A stretch of 64,000 bases of DNA from Pyropia haitanensis (taxonomy: Eukaryota > Rhodophyta > Bangiophyceae > Bangiales > Bangiaceae): contig SDUX01000004.1 of NCBI GenBank assembly GCA_008729055.1, positions 6,278,559 through 6,342,558 of the forward strand, given 5' to 3'. The number at the start of each line of letters is the position of its first letter. Position 1 is the stretch's first letter. The translations under genes and the position numbers were made by a program. A model generated the notes under the pieces. The model worked only from the letters and a program-made list of their open reading frames with translations, was not told the origin of the DNA and did no database searches. Below are positions 34,996 to 45,127 of this stretch, in pieces.

Positions 34996-35473
34996 GTGGC
35001 GTTGCCGGGGGGGGGAGAGGAGGGGGAGAGGAGGTGGAGCAGCAGGTGGGCGCGGGCGGGGGGGTGCGGATTGATAGGGTTCTGTGGGCTGTGACTGTTT
35101 CCCTTTTTTTTATTTTAGTCCGTCTGTTTCTCGTCTGTTGCTCTCGGCGTGCCGACCGGAGATGGCCACTAGCCATTGCGCTTCAAAGCACCACACCCGG
35201 CTCATACCGCATAAGAGCGACTCTCCCGACGCCTGTGGCGCTCAACGTCTGCAGCGGGGAGGGGTCCTTGAGCCTGGGCAAACTGTGCGCTGCGGAGTCT
35301 GCGGGCCCGGCCGTGGTAGGGTCGTGTGAAGCGTGGTACTTGATCTCTGTACCTCTCCGTTACAATTACATTGTGAGAATTATGTTCCAAGCTCGTCAGC
35401 AAACCGCGCAGCAGTAACGTTTCACGAAAACTGGCTAGCCTTCGTCGAGCGATTGCCGGTGGCCCACCCTGCG
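34996..35473. other. 3' flank of sulfotransferase gene up to the transposable element
   Basis: 478 bp. A T-rich stretch at 35098-35140 follows the stop by about 100 bp and is probably the 3' UTR and polyadenylation region; no consensus signal is claimed. No gene was seen. Confidence 0.4.
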
Positions 35474-35482
35474 ACGTGCCCC
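35474..35482 (+). repeat. Left candidate target-site duplication ACGTGCCCC
   Basis: Identical to 41210-41218 in the same orientation and located 5 bases outside the left inverted repeat. Confidence 0.5.
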
Positions 35483-35487
35483 AAGAA

Positions 35488-35510
35488 GGATAATACCAGC
35501 CTTGGGATTC
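35488..35510 (+). repeat. Left terminal inverted repeat, 23 bp
   Basis: Begins GGATAATACCAGCC. It is the perfect reverse complement of 41181-41203. It runs into a palindrome, CCTTGGGATTCCCAAGG. Confidence 0.9.
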
Positions 35511-36014
35511 CCAAGGTCCAGAATCCCAACCCCCCGCCAGGCGCTGCATTCAAGGGGTGCGTGTGGGGGGCCCGTGAGCCCCCCTGGGGGGACCTGGTGG
35601 ACTTCCCGGCATGGACTTCAAATCCATGGACTGGCAGCGGCAGCAGCGTCCTCATTGCAGCCCATACTATTTTTTGCACAGAACTCTGGAGCCTCTCTTT
35701 TCCGTACACTTCGGTAGCGCAATCCGCTGCGAGCCGCACTCGCGCACCACGGCTGCGCCCGTCGCGCTGGCCACCGTCGCGCTCGCGCGACATCACTGTA
35801 AAACGGCCCCGTGCCAGTCAGCAGTGCAGCATCACGTCTGACAGCGGCTGCCCTAGGCACGTGCCATGGCGCGTGCCCGGCCGCGTGCGCGTGCCGCATG
35901 ACGCGTGCCCTACCCCCACGCACGGTGCCAGCGTGGGTGTGCGGCACCGCGCTGGCTGCCCCTCCTCTCATTGCGGTCTGCGCTGCCCGGCCCCCGGCTT
36001 CTGCCGCCGGGCCC

Positions 36015-36625
36015 CCCCGGCCGCGCGGCGCCCGCCGCCGCCCGGCACCCGGCCCCCGCTGCCCGCCGCCCGCCGCGCGGCGCCCGCCGCCGCCCGCCGC
36101 CGCCCGCCGCGCGGCGCCCGCCGCCGCCCGCTGCCCGCCGCCGCCCGGCACCCGGCGCCCGCCGCGCGGCGCCCGCCGCGCGGCGCCCGCCGCGCGGCGC
36201 CCGCCGCCGCCCGCTGCCCGCCGCCGCCCGGCACCCGGCCCCCGCCGCGCGGCGCCCGCCGCCGCCCGGCACCCGGCCCCCGCCGCCCGCCGCCCGCCGC
36301 GCGGCGCCCGCCGCCGCCCGCCGCGCGGCGCCCGCCGCCGCCCGCTGCCCGCCGCCGCCCGGCACCCGGCGCCCGCCGCGCGGCGCCCGCCGCGCGGCGC
36401 CCGCCGCGCGGCGCCCGCCGCCGCCCGCTGCCCGCCGCCGCCCGGCACCCGGCCCCCGCCGCGCGGCGCCCGCCGCCGCCCGGCACCCGGCCCCCGCCGC
36501 CCGCCGCCCGCCGCCGCCCGCCGCCCGCCGCCGCCCGGCACCCGCCGCGCGGCGCCCACCGCCGCCCGCCGCCCGCCGCCGCCCGCCGCCCGCCGCCCGC
36601 CGCCCGCCGCCGCTCGGCACCCCGC
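36015..36625 (+). repeat. C-rich minisatellite
   Basis: Degenerate units built from CCCGCCGCGCGG, CGCCCGCCGC and GCACCCGGC. A higher-order duplication of about 214 bp is visible (the CTGCCC markers at 36131 and 36214 recur at 36345 and 36428). Stops are absent, so long meaningless open frames appear on both strands (560 to 629 codons). Confidence 0.9.
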
Positions 36626-38039
36626 TTCTGCCCTCCGGCCCCCGCCGCTGCCCGGCCCGCGGCCCCGGCCGCCTGTGCCCCGGCATCCGGCCCCCGGCCC
36701 CCGGCGCCCAGTCCCCGTCGTCCGGCACCCGCCGCAGCGTCGCGTGCCGGCGGGGGGCGTGGCGACCGCCGGGGTAGGGACGGCGTCCGTGGCAACGGGC
36801 GGCGGGGGACTGCGGGGGCCGTCGAGGGGCGGCGGGGAGGGGGGGCCGTGGTGGCCGCCGGGGGGGGGCGGCTGGCGTGGCCTCTGGGGGGTGGCGACCG
36901 TGATTGCCGCGGGCGGTGGCGGCCGCCGGGGGGAGGCAGCCCCCTGGGGGTGGCAGCCGCCGGGGGAAACGGCCGCGCCGGGGGGCGTCGGGGGGCGTCG
37001 GGGGGCGGCCGCGTCCGCGGGGGCTGCCGAGAAAGGGTGGCCACGGCGGCTGGCGGGGGGGGGCGGCCGCGGCGGCTGGCGGGGTGGGGGCGGCCACGGC
37101 GGCCGCGGGGCGGCCGCGGCAGCGGCGGCCGCCGGGGGCGGCAATGGCTGCGGCTGGTGCTTGGGGGGAAGTGGCCTCGGCGGCACTCCACCGCCACTGC
37201 CCCGGCCGGTGGGGGGGGCTGACGCCGCCGCCGCGCACTGCGGTCTCCCCCCTGACGCGACCGCGGCAGGCTGGCGCCCGCGCCGCGGCGAGCCGCCTCC
37301 CCTGACGCTGGTTGAGGCGGCCGGGCAGCAAGACGACTGTGGCGACCAGCTACTCACATGGCAGGCAGGGATATTTGATTGTATTTACAATCCAAGCGAT
37401 TATTCCACGGAGGTCAACAGTACATACACATCCGACTTGACTCACATCTCCTGGCCTATCTGGCGAATCAGATGTCCAATTCGTCCAACCTGATAGGCTG
37501 TTGAACAATCTGAACTGGGCGAGATGAAGATTGTAGTACTGAATCAATTGTTTCCGGAGGTGGGCTTACCATATTTGACTCTGAACCCATCCTGGTCAGC
37601 GACTTGCGACTGCCAACGCCGAAGACTGAAGCGCCGGCGTCTGACGCCCCCCTCCTCCCCGCCCCGGTCGCCCGCTTCGCCGTTATCCGCTCTCCGAGCA
37701 GACTTGGTGGATATGTATGCCTTGTCTCCGACTCCTATCAGTGTTGAGAGCGCGCCCGCACACACGTCTGTCACGGCAGCGACCAGAACGGTTTCATGGA
37801 GGGCCGAAGTGCATCACCCTCTCACCACTGGTTCCGCCGCTCGGGCGCGCTAGTGACGGTGAAACGCCGTCAGTTGTGACGTTTTGGCGTCCCCAATGGT
37901 CCATGCTCCACCAGCCTGCGTATTTTTTTATAGTGAATAGCGCTGACAAGCGCCGCCTGTCCGTCATGGTGTGACCTGTTGCTCGGTATGTACGTGCACG
38001 TGGAGTACATAGGTCCCGCGGAGCTGAATAGATCCGTCA

Positions 38040-39200
38040 TTCCCGAGTAAACTGATGACGCTGCGACTATTGATGTATCTTTTTATTGCTCTGCACCAAC
38101 ATAGGGGGCAGAACAAGCCTGTAACCGGGTGTGGCAAGCGCTTCACGCTATAAATTCCCCGCCTCTCAGAGCTGTTCAGTGCTCCATGGTCCTCGTTTTT
38201 TGCACAGACAATGAGTTTATGAGTACCTGGTGGCATACAATTGCTCAAAGTGGTTGGATGGCATGCCGGGGTCCGCACATTGCTGAACCCGTGCAGAAGG
38301 AGGCGCCTTGGGACATGTCGCACTGCTGGACGCGCCCACAGCGCCGATGAGAACAAAAAAGGTTGCGGAGGATGTCTGCTGTACTGTTGGGATCTCATAA
38401 TTGTATCTTTTTGTGCGTGAGAGTACTGTGGGGCGTTGGACGGCCTGTCGAGGCTACCTGTCCAGAATGGCCACTTTGGGGGTCTGTATGACCCACTTCC
38501 CGTCGTTTGCGAAACCTTCTGAGCACATGACCGTGCTCAGCGACCTCGATTTAGTCGATTGAGCATGCTTCAGAAAAGTTGGTGAAGTGGTCCCTGACTC
38601 TTGTTGCACTTGGTGAAGTGCCCTGCGCACACTTCGGTGCAAGGCGTCACACACCGCTACGACGCGTTTCAGAAAGTGAAGCAAAATCTTCTCAAGCTGT
38701 TCCCGCCAGACTAAGTCGATGACGCTGAGCACGAATATGTGCTCAGAAAATGTCGCAAACATCGGGAAGCAGGTCATATGGGCCCCCAAAAGTCCATTCT
38801 GGACAGGTAGCCGCGACAGGCCGTCTAGCGCCCCACAGTGCTCTCATCCTTCAAAAACTACATCTATCAGATCTATACAGTGTATTCAGCTACCTCCGCA
38901 GCTTTTTGCACTTTCAACGGCGTTGTGGGCTCATCCAGCTGCGCTACAGTGCATACCACCGTATCAGCAGTCAGTCAGTCACGAATGAGTGAACTGCAGA
39001 GTACTGTCTTTGCATTTTTACGGGACGATGGCCAACGGATACCTCTGCCCTCAGCGTTAACTAAACAGAGTTGACCCATTACGCTCAAAAAAGCTCGGAG
39101 CGGGCGCCTAAAGCGCTTCTGCCACCCAGCCTCTCGACTGTCCTGTCCGCCGTACGGGTGCACGACGCCCGATGTGTGCACCAATAGATTCAGCATGATC
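38040..39200. repeat. Large imperfect inverted repeat (foldback hairpin)
   Basis: Strongest arms: 38417-38557 pairs with 38710-38846, roughly 80-85% identical by eye. Long exact blocks include GGCTACCTGTCCAGAATGG and CTGAGCACAT. Similarity continues outward more weakly (GCGGAGG near 38366 with CCTCCGC near 38896; AAGCGCTT near 38136 with 39113), so full arms may be about 450-500 bp around a loop of about 150 bp. No coding frame explains it. Confidence 0.8.
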
Positions 39201-39309
39201 GTTTTACCCAGGTAAGACTATTTCTTCCCACGGTGGGTCTCTCATGCACTCTATATCCAGGCCCATACTGCACAGCGGATGACAAAGAAGCAGACGGGAG
39301 GCACTTTCT

Positions 39310-39990
39310 TGCACTGCCGGCGCTGCCGTGGCAAGCGGATCGGCGGCGGCCGGCAGCGACAGCAGAGGCGGCAGCGGCAGCCGGAGCGGTAGCCAACCGG
39401 CAGGGGCGGCGGCGATGGTGAGAGCGGCCGGGGCGGCAGCCGGCCAGCGGCCGGCCGGGCAGCTGGCCGACAAAGGTAGCCCGCGATTGGCGGCAAAAGG
39501 CAGGCGGCGGCAGCCTGCTGGCGGCGGCCGGCAGCAAAGGCGGCGGCGGCAGCGGCAGCAGGGCGGCAGCAACCCGGTGGGGGCGGCGGCGGCGGGGGCG
39601 GCGGCCGGGGCGGCAGCCCGGGCGGCAGGCGGCCGGCGGCCGGCCAGGCAGGCGGCCGGCGGCGGCAGCCCGCCAGCGGCGGCAGCACGCCGGCCGCGGT
39701 AGCCGGCGGCAGCGGCGGCGGCCGGGGGCCGGACCGGCGGCCGGCCGGCGGGGGCGGCCGCCCCCGGCCAGGGTGGCGACCGGTGGCGGCGGCGGTGGTG
39801 GCAGCCGCAGCCGCGACGGCAGCCAACCGGCGGATGCGGCGGCGGGGGACGCAGGGGCGGCGGCCAACGCGGCCGCCCGGGCGGCAGGCGGCCGGCGGCC
39901 GGCCAGGCAGGCGGCCGGCGGCCGGCAGCAACGGCGGCGGCGGCAGCGGCAGCCGGGGCGGCAGCAGCCCGCAGCGGCAGGGGCAGAGGC

Positions 39991-40024
<34 letters not shown>

Positions 40025-40400
40025 GGCAGCGGCGGAGGGGGCGGGGGCCGCGGGCGGCGGCGGGCGGCGGGCGGCGGCGGCGGCGGCGGTGGGCAGCGGC
40101 GGCGGTAGCGGGGGCGGCGGGCGGCGGCGGCAGCGGTGGCGGCGGCCGCGGCCGAGGCCGCCTGCCGCGGCAGCCGCGGCGGCCGCGGTGGCGGCGGGTG
40201 TGGGCCGGGGTGGCGGGGGGCGCATCGCGTGGCAGGGGAGCAGGGGGGGCAGCTCGCTGCATGGGGGGCCGGGGTGGCTGCCCGTGGCGGGGGCGGGCGG
40301 TGTGGGCGCGCGGGGCCGCCAGGGGCGGCCGCACGCTCGGCGCCGGCCGGCGTGCTGGTGGTGGGACGGGGGGGGGGGGGGGGGGGGGGGGGGGGTGGCT
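39310..40400 (+). repeat. GGC-rich minisatellite with terminal poly(G)
   Basis: Degenerate GGCGGC, GGCCGGCGGCC and GGCAGC units. A long unit containing GGCGGCAGGCGGCCGGCGGC recurs 259 bp apart (39621 and 39880). It ends near a 28-base G run (40368-40395). The long open frames on either strand here are compositional. Confidence 0.88.
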
Positions 40401-40799
40401 GCCGCTGGCGGGACGTCGGTGGCGGGAACAGGGACGCGCCGCCGCAGGGTAGAGTAATGGAGGTGCCCAGTACAGGTCGGTGTACGTAACTGCAAGTAGG
40501 TGAGGAGCCACACGTGTGTGCTGATGGCGTCGCTGGCCTCGGGGCGCCCAGCGGCTGTGGAGCCTCGACGCGCGAGTCTCGAGCGCTCTCAGAGCGTCTC
40601 AGCGAACCCAACATGCGTGTTGGTTGAGATCCCCAGGTACTACGTACTACATGCTCTGGTGACACCCTGTGGCCCAAAGCTGCTCAGGAGACGCCTGGAG
40701 AAATCGCGGCTCTCCACGCTCTGTCAGCCAAGACGGGTGACCCCTCTCCATTGTCAAACGGCCAGCACGTGGAAAACTGTCAGACTAGACGGGTGACGC

Positions 40800-40935
40800 C
40801 TGCATGGCCCCGGCGGAGGTCAGAGTGTCGAGGGCCAGGTCGAGGGATCCGGCGGCGGCCAGTGTGACAAAGGCCGGCTCGAGGGGCCAGGCCGTGGCCA
40901 GCGTGTCGAGGGCATACTCGCGGAATCAGGCAGTA
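40800..40935 (+). repeat. Short degenerate tandem repeat
   Basis: GTGTCGAGGGC / GTCGAGGGATC / GGCTCGAGGGG-type units alternate with GGCCAG(T/C)GTG at about 50-bp spacing. Confidence 0.6.
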
Positions 40936-41180
40936 CGAAGGACGCGGCACGAGACGGGCCACTGTCGAAGCGAACGCTGTCAGACGCGCGGCTGTGGCCA
41001 ACGGAAAAAGCATCGACGACAGATATGAGTGAAAGGAGCCTACGAAATGAATTCTGGTTTCAAATGAAGAAGAAAAGTTATATGAAGTATAATTGGTAAA
41101 CTTACCCTCCCATTCCCCCCCCCCCACCCCCTCCCACCCCCTCCCAGAATCCCAAGGCGACCTTGGGGTTCTGACGTCCA

Positions 41181-41203
41181 GAATCCCAAGGCTGGTATTA
41201 TCC
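41181..41203 (-). repeat. Right terminal inverted repeat, 23 bp
   Basis: Perfect reverse complement of 35488-35510. It ends 266 bp before the eIF3c start codon. Confidence 0.9.
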
Positions 41204-41209
41204 CGCCTC

Positions 41210-41218
41210 ACGTGCCCC
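41210..41218 (+). repeat. Right candidate target-site duplication ACGTGCCCC
   Basis: Same 9-mer as 35474-35482. It overlaps a CACGTG core at 41209-41214 that could also serve as a promoter element for eIF3c. Confidence 0.5.
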
Positions 41219-41469
41219 GCCCGCGTGTCGCCGTCGACGCCACCATCCGCCGCGCATCCTCCGTTGCCGCCGGTGACAGCGTGGGCGGCGCGGCGGCGGC
41301 GGGCGGGAGTGGCGTGTGGTTGCCGCGCCCGTCTTGTCCCGTGCTGCTCGTGCCGCGTAGTCTCGTTGGATCGGACCCGGTCCTGTTGGTTTTTTTTCTT
41401 TTTCCTTCCTCCAGCGCCGGCGTGCCCAGGCCCGGACGCGGCTCCCCCTCCCGTCGTCGGCTGGCCACG

Positions 41470-44400
41470 ATGAACTCCAAGTTTTTTGCGACGGGCGACT
41501 CGTCGTCAGACAGCGATGATCGTTCGGGTGCGTTGACGTTTACGGTGCGGCGGGGGTGGGGAGGATGGCGGGCGGGGCGAGGGGATTGGCCTCTACGGCT
41601 CGGCGACTGGGGGCGGTGGCGGTGCGCCTTGCTGGGTGGTATCGCGTTGCACGGCGTGTGCGCTGTAGGGCACCAGGCGGGGATGCTAACCGTGTGCTGG
41701 CCTTGTATATTCTTCGTTCGTACTGTTTGTGTTCTTTGCCGTCGTCCCCTTTTGTCATCTCTGTTTTCTCTGTACGTGCTGCACGTGCCGTGGTGCGGCC
41801 CTTTTTGAACGCCCCTCTCTCCACCTCCGCACTGTTTGGGTTCTTTTTTTCTTCCGCTGTCTTGCCTCGCGCAGTCACGAGCAGCGATGATGAGCAGGTC
41901 GCGGCGGTCGCCGCACCCGTGCGGGCGTCCCGCTTTGCGCGCGACTCGGACTCGGACGATGAGGATGTGAAGCGGGTGGTGAAGAGCTCGAAAGACAAGC
42001 GGCTCGACGCAATGGTCACCACTGTGGGGCAGATGCGGAACCACGTCAAGATCCATGACTGGAATGCCCTGTCGATGGACTTTGACGTGCTCAATAAGCA
42101 CCGCGAGCGGGTGGCGGCGACGACGACGGCCGCCACGGCGGTGCCGGGGGTTATCTCGTCACTCAAGGCGTCGACATCGGGGGCGCCCGAACCCGCCCCG
42201 GTCGCCCCCGATGTGTACATTCGGGCGCTGGTGATGTTGGAGGACGCCCTCGAGACGGACCTCGCTGCCAAGGGGGACCTAAAGCTGTCCAAGACCAACA
42301 CCAAGGCGCTCAACGCAATGAAGCAGCGGCTGCGGAAAAACAACAGGCAGTACACGGAACCCATTGAGGCGTTCCGGGCGTCGGGCAAGGACGCGATGGA
42401 GTCGGACTCGGATGATGACAGCAGTGAGTCGTCCTCTTCGTCTTCCTCTTCGTCTGACGATGATGGCCCCGTTGTCAAGAAGGCGGCTGGGCGGAACCGA
42501 TTCCTGAAGGTTAGCGACAGCGACTCGTCTTCGTCTGATTCGGACTCGGACAGCGACAGTGACAGCTCGTCCGACTCGGACGAGAGCCACAAGGGTCGTA
42601 AGGCTGGTGGTGGCGGTGGTTCTCGCTGGCTGCTCAAGGGACAGGAGAAGGCGGACAAGCCGTCGGCGGGGCCCGGCAAGACGCGCGTTCGGACTGCTCA
42701 GGCCAAGGCTGCCTTGGAGAGCGAGGAGGAGGACGATGAGGTGGCGCAGCGGCCAGCCACAGAGGACGTGGAGGCCGGCTTCCAGGTGGTGGGCCGCGGC
42801 GCCAAGGCGAGCGCCCCCTTCATTCCCGCCGCCGACATGACTGAGGCGGTGGTCACTGCACGCCTGCGGGAGACGCTCGCCGCGCGGGGGCGGCGGGGCA
42901 CCAACCGGGCAGAGCAGATTGCGACGATTGAGTTCCTGGTGACGGCGGCCAAGTCACCCCGCCAGCGGGCACAGGTGCTGCTGCACCTCATTTCCGCCCA
43001 GTTTGACTTCTCCCCATCCAAGTCGACGTACATGCCGTCCAAGCTGTGGCGGTCCGCACTGAACAACGTGACTGCCTTGTTTGAGCTTGCTGCCGCACAC
43101 CATCCGTCACTGTCCTTTACGGACCAGGGGGACGACATGGACATCTTGGTGGTGGCATCGGCGGAGAACGCGGCACTGATGGGCGCGTCCGTGCCCGATC
43201 CCAGCGGGGAGGACGGGAAGGAGGCCGAGACGCCTGCGGACACGCCTGTCCGTGGTGATTTGGCCACCCTTGTGGAGCGCCTGGACGATGAGCTGCACAA
43301 GGCTCTCCAGAACATTGATGCCTACTCGTCCTTGTACGTGGCTCGGCTTCGGGATGAGGCACCTTGGATGCAGCTGTCGGCGTTGGCGCAATCGTACTTT
43401 GAGGATACGCTCGGTGACCTGCCGCGCGCTGCCCGGGTGGCCACTCGTCGCGTGCTGCACCTATACTACAAGCGGGACCAGCTGGTTGCCACCGTGAACG
43501 ACCTGTATAAGAAGCAGGCTGCGGAGGAGGCGGGCGAACCGATCCCTCCCACAGAGGCGGTCTCGGCCAAGGACGCGGCAGCAAAGACCGATGCGGCCGT
43601 TGTGTCTGCGGCGGGCCAGGGCCTGGAAGCCCCCGTCGGGGGCCCGGAAACCGCCAGTGGTCAGCTGCGGACGCTGGCTGTGATCGTTTACCGGTATGGT
43701 GACGAGAGGGCAAAGTCGCAGACGATGCTGGCGCAAATATACAACCACGCCGTAGGCAACCGATTCTACGCTGGGCGTGACCTGCTGCTGGTGTCTCACC
43801 TCCAGGAGACGGTGGTGCTGCTGGACGTGGGCCTTCAGGTGCTTTTCAACCGCGCCATGACCCAGCTAGGGCTGTGCGCATTCCGCCTAGGTCTCCCGTA
43901 CGAGGCGCACGCGTGCTTGCAGGACATGTGCTCACCTTCGGCGACGGGTGGCGGTGGCCCGGCGCGGCTCAAGGAGCTTCTCGCTCAGGGTGTGGTGACG
44001 ATGCGCGGCGTGGAGAAGACGCCCGAGGAAGAGAAGGCTGAGCTGCGGCGACAGGTGCCGTACCATATGCACCTGTCGCTGGACTTTATCGAGACCGCCC
44101 ACCTGGTGTCCGCGATGCTGCTCGAGGTCCCGGCCATGGCTCTTCACCGTGTCAAGGGCGACGGCGGCCGCCGGCGCGCCGTGTCCAAGTCATTCCAGTA
44201 CTTCCTGCGCAACTCGATGAAGTCGGCGTTCCCAGGCCCGCCCGAGAATACCCGGGACCACGTGATGGCTGCTACTCGTTGTCTGATGAAGGGTGACTGG
44301 CGGGGCGCGTACAAGTTTGTGTCGGCCATCCGCGCGTGGACAAGCCTGGAGACGGCCGAGCGCGCGTCGACGCTCAAGCTTCTCCGGGAGCTGCTGAAGA

Positions 44401-44861
44401 CGGCTGGCCTCCGCACTTTTGTGCTCGCCTACTCGACGTATTATGAGTCCATGTCGGCCGAGTGGCTGAGCGACCTGTTTGAGCTCCCCGCGTCCAAGGT
44501 GCACTCGGTGGTGTCCAAGATGATTGTACACGGGGACATCTCGGCGGCGTGGCACCAGCCGACCGCGTCTGTGGTGATCCGCAAGGTGGAGCCCAGCCGC
44601 CTGCAGTCCCTGGCACTGTCGCTCGCGTCCAAGGTGTCATCGGTCATTGACCTCAACGAGCGGCTGCTCGACTCCAAGGCGGGTGGCTCGTCGGGTGGGC
44701 GTGACGACGAATGGCAGGGCGGGGGGGGGAACCGGGGTGGCTATGGCGGCCGCGGCGGCCGTGGTGGCTACCCACCGCGCGGTGGTGGGCGGGGCGCCTA
44801 TGGTGGGCGTGGCGCGAGTGTGGCGGCGGGCCTCAGCAAGGGCTCTTACTCCCGGGGTTAG
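41470..44861 (+). CDS. EIF3C: Eukaryotic translation initiation factor 3 subunit C (join 41470..41527, 41875..44861)
   Basis: Core eIF3 subunit that helps assemble the 43S pre-initiation complex. Exon 1 encodes MNSKFFATGDSSSDSDDRS and exon 2 resumes VTSSDDEQVAA. The intron 41528-41874 (347 bp) starts GTGCGT, ends CGCGCAG and splits a Val codon, restoring the typical start 'xxxFFxTGSDSxSE'. Total 1014 residues. Then come KRVVKSSKDKRLDAMVTTV, MRNHVKIHDW, DVYIRALVMLEDAL, LSKTNTKALNAMKQRLRKNN, acidic/Ser-rich tracts (ESSSSSSSSSDDD), and the conserved core (YSSLYVARLRDE, RRVLHLYYKR, MLAQIYNHAVGNRFYAGRDL, RDHVMAATRCLMKGDWRGAY). A C-terminal PCI domain includes SPEWLSDLF-like MSAEWLSDLFELP and NERLLDSK. 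It ends in an RGG box (GGRGGRGGYPPRGGGRG) likely to bind RNA. No frame break: the best-preserved gene in the window. Confidence 0.97.
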
Positions 44862-45127
44862 GGCGCTCCACTGTTGCATCCACATTTGGATCGAGTGCTT
44901 CACGTGCATCGCGGCGTCGGTGCGTCGCTATCGAATTCCTATTCTCTTGTACGGCGATTTGTTTTTGTGCTCCACCGCTCTCTCCCGAGGGCTGCACAAC
45001 TCTGCGTTGCCGCAATGTTCTCAACAGGCGCGGCAGTGAGTTACGGGCAGTGCTTCACCCTCCCAAGGCGCCCAGTCATGGTGAGCTTTGGCTCTTCTGT
45101 TTTGCTTCGTGGCGTCCACAGCACGCT

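Larger units (their letters stand above)
35474..41218. mobile_element. Candidate non-autonomous Mutator-like DNA transposon (5.7 kb)
   Basis: The element is bounded by a perfect 23-bp inverted repeat (35488-35510 and 41181-41203). Immediately outside, the 9-mer ACGTGCCCC occurs as a direct repeat (35474-35482 and 41210-41218), the size of target duplication typical of Mutator-like elements. Inner parts of both ends also carry short TTGGGATTC/GAATCCCAA palindromes. Inside, in order, are a C-rich minisatellite (36.0-36.6 kb), G-rich DNA, AT-richer DNA with a large hairpin (38.0-39.2 kb), a GGC minisatellite (39.3-40.4 kb) and AT-richer DNA again. No transposase was recognised, hence non-autonomous or decayed. 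It fills the whole space between the sulfotransferase and eIF3c genes. The 5-6 bases between each 9-mer and the perfect repeat are imperfectly matched, so exact ends are uncertain. Confidence 0.6.

Noticed and set aside
36015..36625. CRISPR array
   Set aside because: Repeats are contiguous and degenerate, without unique spacers, in a eukaryotic context.
35333..37493. Open frames of 470-630 codons on both strands
   Set aside because: They cover a minisatellite with no stops in several frames and contain only Arg/Pro/Ala or Gly/Arg repeats.
39190..40677. Proline-rich minus-strand frames of 420-495 codons
   Set aside because: They are translations of the GGC minisatellite; no flanking unique coding sequence.
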